The notes below the pieces were generated by a model. That model did not search any database, was not told where the DNA came from, and worked only from the letters and a program-made list of their open reading frames with translations. Below, in pieces: positions 53,953 to 64,000 of a DNA stretch of 64,000 nucleotides. This DNA is from Halichondria panicea. Taxonomy: Eukaryota; Porifera; Demospongiae; Suberitida; Halichondriidae. Within the stretch, counting starts at the first letter, position 1. Each line of letters opens with the position of its first letter. The position numbers were made by a program, and so were the translations under genes. The stretch lies in the NCBI RefSeq assembly GCF_963675165.1, contig NC_087377.1, positions 17,939,018 to 18,003,017 of the forward strand. The letters are read 5' to 3'.

Positions 53953-56549
53953 GCCTATAAATTAACTTACTGCAAAATACAAATGTCTCTTGGGCAAATA
54001 CAGCAGAATCACTTAAAAGTTCGCATCTGTACACTGCATCATTTTCTATTACAATATCAGACAGTTGTATCTGAAGGAAAAGAATTGGGTACGTGTAATT
54101 AACATTAAGTATCCACCCCAGCCTTTGAGTTAAATTGCTGGATTTCGAGTAATCACAGAACTTGTATCTAAACACAGCATTGGAAAGGTAATTCTGAGAG
54201 CTATTGAATGCATCAATTAGCTTTTAATCTGAACACAAATTATGGGCTCTCAAAGATAACCACCAAAGCAACTGAAATTTAGAAAAAAAAACTCACCTGG
54301 TCAGCAAAGGTTTGTGAGACTCTTTGGAAGTTCCCCTCTCCTGGAGTGATGACGTTGCGCCCCATTAGAAATCTTACTTCAGGCCGTGGGAAGCCGTTGG
54401 TTTCGCAAGTCATGGTGACATTGCTGGCGTTGAGTAGACACATGGCAGCAGGGTTATCAATAACTGACAAGCTCAATGAAGAAATTGGATCACTAGTGGG
54501 AACTGTAGGGGGAGAATAAACCATAAAGAAGAGGTTTTTAACACTAAAACAAAATTAATAAATTGTGTATATAATTATACCTGGTATAGTAATGTACAGG
54601 TCTGGAAGAACCCCGCTTCCAGCAAGATTGGTAAAGGTAGCAGAATAATTTCCTGATGTTTCGATGGTCAGATTAGTCACGGTCAACATAAACCTGAAGG
54701 GAGATGCAGCATTAACATCACTGCAAGGGTTGGTGATAGTGTACTGGTCTCCGCTAGCAATGTTTGAGTCCTTGAAGGACCACTGTACACTCGGGCATGG
54801 GTCAGCCTCCACAGACACAGATACTGTCACCGTGGTCCCAAAACCACCCATAAAGAGAGTACCAACTTGTCTGTCTCTCACTGCTTCAGCAATGGCAGTC
54901 TCATTGAAAGCCAGGGCAATGGGTGCAGCTGTGTAATAAAACAAACAGATTGAATACATACATTAATTAATAAATTTTTTATTATACCCTGTACTTGTAC
55001 AGGAATTAAATGGATATATGCAGCAAATATTAACTGACATGCAAACAAAAGCAATGGTATATAGTTATATTACCTGGAGCTCTGACCTCCAACAACCAGG
55101 CAGCATTGTCTTCAGACACTGTATTGCTGACAAAGCACTGGTATACTCCAGAGTGACTGACTTGAGGGTTTGCAATAGTCAGCATAGTGTCGTCAAAGAC
55201 AATTCCAACGAATGAAGAGTCAATTACATCTCCATTGAAGTACCACACTGTTGAGGTTACAGGGTAGCCAGTGTTGGCACAGGAGAAGGAGGTAGGCATA
55301 GCAGGGCTTGATCCTACAATCACTTCACGTGCATCCGAGGGATCCATTGTTATCATGGCTTTTCCTGTGTGTATGTGTGGGTGTATGTGTGTGTGTGTGT
55401 GGGTGGATATGTATATATGTATGTGTATCTACAACTTACGTTGCACAGTGACTGTTCCACTACTAACGACAGTGAATGCGTCAGATCTGCATTGCAGAGT
55501 GACTACAGCTGGAGGAGGGGGTAAGTTAGGAATCGTACCCAACGCTAGTGAGGAAGAAGCTGAATTCTCATCAAAAAAAAAAAAGCAAAGACGATTTCGT
55601 GTCCCTTGTGCAGAAACATAGCTGAACTCAAAGTCCTCGTCCTCTCCCTCTGTAGAAAAAGCTGTGAGATCTCCTATCTCCTTGTACACAAAATCCATTC
55701 CATTTACTAGTCCAGTACTGTTGACAAAATATGTCTGATTGCTTCTCACTGATTCGTGAAGTCGAGCATTGCTTACTTCACAGTGATAATCGTGTGGGAA
55801 AGTTTCAATATCTCGAATGTAGGCCCATCTTCCACCCTCCAGAAACCTTATGGCATTAGTGACCCGGTTCTCAACTAAACGTGTACCGTCTTGATACCAC
55901 ACGATGTCTGGAGGTGGCTGCGAGTCCTCAACCCTGCACTCAAGAGCAATGTCAATACCAGTTCCAGAAATATCAGGTGCAGTTGGTATAAAGGTACGCA
56001 CTGTCTCAGCTGGCATAAAGCCACCGAAAACTGCAAAGAGAAAATGATTACAATACAATGTAGGAGCATGAATTGCTTACATGCATAGTGGACAGTGATG
56101 TCTCTACTGCGGATGGTTGCATTGAAGCCAGGCTCTCCAATGATGTTAGTAGCCTCACAGTGATAGATAACTCCAGCCGTGGAAGCATATTCTCCCTCAG
56201 TGATATTTTGAAACAAGAAGTTACCATTAGAAAGCATAAAGTCAGCGTCAACCACGTCATCTCCCCTGTACCAAGTCACGGTAGGTGTAGGGTTCCCGGT
56301 AACATCGCATTGTAAGCTAAGATCTGAATTAGATCCATCTTCATTGGTTGCAAAGACAACCACATCTTCTTGCTCACTGTTGAAACTAGGAGCCACTCCT
56401 ACCTCTGTATGTATATATAATAATATGCATGTATACCTATAATAATTATAAGAAGTTGATCTCTCACCTGTGTGTGCAGAGAACACAATATTGGTGCCGT
56501 AGATGCAGAGTAAGATAAGAACTCCTCCACTTGCTGTCATGACAGCCAT
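53121..56549 (-). CDS. A7: family-A receptor (intact, 857 aa)
   Basis: Exons: 56468-56549, 56081-56404, 55440-56030, 55074-55364, 54581-54928, 54297-54502, 53971-54070, 53590-53886, 53121-53455; exactly 858 codons. Standard family-A layout. Exon 3 has its own variant segment with a run of phenylalanines (CFFFFDENSASSS) from an A12 tract on the plus strand near 55571, a site prone to slippage. The helix is IIGLAIGIPAIILLITLVVI. The tail has VIYDTI, NAAYGL, AEYETI and NPAYGL. The donor of the I-set exon is CAA then GTATGT, rather than CAG. An intact GPI-type exon is downstream. Confidence 0.85.
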
Positions 56550-56612
56550 TGGCTAGAACTATACACACTAATTATAATAAGGCCTAAGTTGTTTATTTTT
56601 AGTTATAGATCT

Positions 56613-56629
56613 AATACTGAAAGTGATTA
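56613..56629 (-). promoter_or_regulatory. Family-A shared promoter motif (A7)
   Basis: AATACTGAAAGTGATTA, about 64 bases upstream of the A7 ATG. The flank to about 56870 is near-identical to those of A3 and A6. Confidence 0.55.
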
Positions 56630-57118
56630 AAACAACAACATGCAACAGAGATCTATCTGAAAATAACACACCCAATATCTAGTGTATGTACACATCTATA
56701 ACTACACAATACTTCTTGGAAAGGACAGACTTGCAGGACTGCAATCAGACTTGACTAAGATATGACTTTTGTAGACTACAGTGACTTCAGGTCAGCTATC
56801 TGCATGCCATAGATCTATGATCTGACCACCCCACACACCCCCACAGACTTGCATTGAATCAACACTCACACACAAACCATGAAATGGGAGCACAGATATA
56901 AATGTAACTACACACATGCTACTGGTAACAGAGCACCATCCTCAAAAAACCAATGTACTCTGAACTATAGATCAGTATATATATAGTTTGCAATTTTAAT
57001 CATTTTTTTACATCATCAGCATTAATCGATATAATAATAATTATGCTAAAAGAAACAATGTCACTGGATTTATAAAATTATAACGAAACTATAATAAGGT
57101 ACAATTGAACAACTAGTC

Positions 57119-61440
<4,322 letters not shown>

Positions 61441-61514
61441 TGGCTAGAACTGCATGTAGACAACAGTACACAGTGAATGCTGGTATGCTACTGTTATAGG
61501 TTGTTTATTTAGCT

Positions 61515-61531
61515 AATACTGAAAGTGATTA
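61515..61531 (-). promoter_or_regulatory. Family-A shared promoter motif (A8)
   Basis: AATACTGAAAGTGATTA, about 75 bases upstream of the A8 ATG, in a flank closely matching A4. Confidence 0.55.
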
Positions 61532-61927
61532 TAGACTCATCTGAAAATGACAGCACATGCAACACAAGTACAGTGTATGTACACATCTATAACTACAGTC
61601 AATGCTTCTTGGAATGGACAGACTTGCAGGGCTGCAATCAGACTTGACTAATAAGATATGACTAGACAGACTGTGCATAATAATTTCTCTCCAGTTCAGT
61701 GACTTCAGTCAGCTACTATCTGACATATGATCTATGACCTGACCACCCACCCCATGACGCCCCCACAGATGTGTACAGTGCTTTGAATCAACACCCACAC
61801 AAACCATGAAAAGGGATCAGAGATAGAAATGTAACTACACACATACACACACGCCAGTCCTATATGAAAACTAGAATATAAAAACTTAGAAATGAAAACA
61901 AAAACTTGAGATGTGTTAATTTTGACT

Positions 61928-63774
61928 CTATAATCTGAGCACCAGTGCCAGACACACAGTGAGCAGTACACTCAGTAGACAGGAGCAGGTGGTCACTGGA
62001 GGGGGAGGGGAGGGGGTGTGTTTAAGGTAGTACAGCTAGCGAGGAGTTAGTAAGCAAACACATAGTTGGGTGTGGCCGACCTCATCATTAAGAAAGGAGG
62101 TTGCGGGTTTCAACATGCTATCAATGAAGTAAGACATTAGGCTTGAAACCCGACCTCCTATCTTAACGGGAGGCCGGGCCACATCCAACTAGCAAACACA
62201 CAATATACCGTATAGCGTGTAATTTTCGTGGGGCAAAATATTTGTGGTGGTTGGAGGTCTGACCACTAATATTTTACCCACGATTGAAGTGACCTTGCCT
62301 ACTTTTACCTGCAGTGCAAGCAGCAACCACGAAAATATTACCCACGAAATGTCTCAATATTGCTGAACCACGAATATTTTGTCCCCCGACAATTACCCGC
62401 TATACGGTATACACAGAGTTAGGGTTTCCTTGTTGTTAAATGCTGTTAGCTACCTATTACTATAATGTTTTGTAAGCATCAAACATATGCAACTTTGCGA
62501 GGCCATGCAAGGTTGATCAATTCGCAACGCAAAACCAAAACACAATAGTTAGATCACAAAAGTTAATTTTCTCAGTGCTGATTTGGCAAGATTTTTCACC
62601 CGCAAAATATTGTAGTGACACACACACACATACACACAGTTGTAGTCTCACCTGAGCCTCCATTGCCACCACTGTTATCACCCACTGTGCAACAAGAGAA
62701 TAATTATAGTGTAACCAACCGTTTCACACAACAATGCTTCACAGTATACACACACACACACTAGGCCAGGCTTCACAATAGCTTCCAAACTAGGAGTTTA
62801 TAGCACACAGTGTATACACTGGACTAGCAGTCTCATGAATCTGCTGCCCTTCTAAGGGGTCTTGATTGTTATTGCAAGAGTCTCATAGCGGCTACCATGC
62901 AATCTGCAACTATATCTACCTAGCTGCACCAGGCCACTATTATGTAACAAAGCCTAGCTGGGTAGCTAGCTACTAGTATTATACTCACTGGGAGTTGTAA
63001 ACTGACTGGCAGCCGCAGTACTCCCCAACTGATTCTCTGCTCTGAGCTCAACGTTGTATCGAGTGTTTTCCTCAAGTTCTAACACATCCACTGTGAGGCT
63101 TCTCTCACTAGGCCCAGCAGTGCCATCCCTGACAACAGTTGAACCACTAGTAGCTGCTTGTATAGTGTAGGAGAATTGAACGAGAGGGATATTAATGTTG
63201 TCAGGGTCAGAGTAGGTCCACGAGACAGTTAAGATGCTGCCAGAGATAGTTGCCGTGACGTCAGTAGGTTGAGCAGGACCTCCTACAAAAAAACACAACA
63301 CACAGTTAATACAGAACATGCTCCATAACTAGATTCTCTGCCAAATACTTCACATTTTTCCATACCACACAAACAATCAAACACGACGTGTAATAGCATA
63401 ACATTGATTGTTTGTACTTTTACATTTGCTATCTTAATCCGTTTTATCCTTACACTTGCATTAAAGCCACTTACTGCCAACATGGACGATGAATGATCTT
63501 GACACAGTGACATCTCCATTAGTGGCAGTACAGTCCACCGTGGCTCCATTCTCTCCATTAGTGGCGGAGCTAAATGTTACCAATCCTGTGATGTTGTTTA
63601 CAGAGATTTGCTCAGACACATCTGAGTTGATTGTGAGGGTGGGTGGGGGATTTCCCACGGTAGCACAGTTCAGAGTTCCCCCCATCCCCTCTAACAACAC
63701 ACAGGTGTAGGAGGAGGTGGTGGTCTCAGTGCATACTAGACCAGTGCTGGGTTCAGCAGTGAACATAGGTGGGT
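61928..63774 (-). CDS. C1: Ig-FN3 protein with GPI-type C terminus (partial, 5' end outside window)
   Basis: Exons seen: 63475-63774 (Ig: LNCATVG, VDCTATN), 62989-63282 (FN3: PTDVTATISGSILTVSWTYS, YNVELRAENQ), 62652-62684 (linker MGDNSGGNGGS), 61928-61995 (terminal). All boundaries are phase 1 and the frame reaches its stop exactly at 61928. The end reads a small-residue linker, VTTC, then a hydrophobic stretch (CLLSVLLTVCLALVL), RL and stop. With no basic stop-transfer this is the usual pattern of a GPI-attachment signal, so the protein is probably GPI-anchored; a tail-anchored form is less likely. More exons lie beyond 64000. The last intron contains two foldback elements. The predicted last exon needs transcript support. 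Confidence 0.72.
62063..62191. mobile_element. Foldback element with 9-bp target duplication
   Basis: Inverted arms of about 48 bases beginning TAGTTGGGTGTGGCC and ending GGCCACATCCAACTA, with identical flanks GCAAACACA at 62054-62062 and 62192-62200. Ends and 9-bp duplication match the small palindromes at 29622 and 32744. No coding capacity. Nine-base duplications are typical of Mutator-like elements; the assignment is tentative. Confidence 0.78.
62204..62411. mobile_element. Foldback element with TATACCGTATAGCG ends
   Basis: Inverted ends of about 37 bases (TATACCGTATAGCGTGTAAT at the left, complement at the right) around 130 bases with further internal complementarity. A TA duplication is possible. 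Fragments of the same end sequence occur in the last intron of most A genes. Confidence 0.7.
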
Positions 63775-64000
63775 CTGTGTGGGGAGGGTGTGTGAGTGGT
63801 GTGTGAGTGTGTGGGGAGGGTGTGTGGGGAGGGTGTGGGGAGGGTGTGTGAGTGGTGTGTGAGTGGTGTGTGAGTGTGTGTGGGGAGGGTGTGTGGGGAG
63901 GGTGTGTGAGTGTGGGGAGGGTATGTGAGTGGTGTGTGAGTGTGTGGGGAGGGTGTGTGGGGAGGGTGTGTGGGGAGGGTGTGTGAGTGGTGTGTGGGGA
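63775..64000. repeat. GTGTGGGGAGG minisatellite in C1 intron
   Basis: Irregular tandem array of GTGTGGGGAGGGTGTG and GTGAGTGGTGTG units running off the window edge. Confidence 0.9.

Overview
This is eukaryotic DNA. Genes are split by short GT-AG introns, many of them 50-150 bases and rich in CA repeats. Almost every exon encodes one extracellular Ig or fibronectin-III (FN3) domain and is bounded by phase-1 introns. Domain content, compact introns, tails with NPAY motifs and abundant small foldback elements suggest an early-branching animal, most likely a sponge; a cnidarian is the alternative. This is inference, not a database match.

Layout: one tandem cluster of cell-surface receptor genes, all reading on the minus strand. 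There are eight genes of family A (signal peptide, about seven Ig-like domains, one transmembrane segment, short tyrosine-motif tail), named A1-A8 from low to high coordinate. There are four of family B (signal peptide, three Ig, four FN3, one Ig, transmembrane segment, NPAY tail), B1-B4. A partial Ig-FN3 gene, C1, enters from the right edge. Order from position 1: B1 (208-4342), A1 (4678-7707), A2 (8657-11835, pseudogene), B2 (13086-17479, damaged), B3 (17717-21154, damaged, no membrane exon), A3 (21733-24506, soluble form), a gene-poor block (24.6-28.9 kb), a palindrome around a 200-N assembly gap (28.9-33.5 kb), A4 (33029-37036, one nonsense codon), B4 (37558-42531, intact), A5 (43313-46557, pseudogene), A6 (47571-52292, intact with a Helitron-like insertion in intron 1), A7 (53121-56549, intact), A8 (57119-61440, intact), C1 (61928-63774, partial).

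I placed the exons by hand and checked reading-frame closure. A1, A3, A6, A7, A8 and B4 close exactly, giving 826, 750, 861, 857, 858 and 1027 residues. B1 has a phase break where two exons are missing.

The main find is a small 68-base exon with a strong splice acceptor. It encodes a short hydrophobic C-terminal tail typical of GPI-anchor signals and recurs downstream of A2, B2, A5, A6 and A7. It is also the natural last exon of C1. Its phase matches the last Ig exon of the A genes, so A genes could switch between a signalling transmembrane form and a GPI-anchored form. Other notable points are an expanded array of NPxY-type motifs in the B4 tail, a soluble A3, mosaic diversity confined to A exon 2, a promoter motif shared by all eight A genes, and several foldback elements with recognisable target-site duplications. 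Together this looks like a birth-and-death cluster of candidate recognition receptors (allorecognition or immunity); that role is inferred from architecture only.
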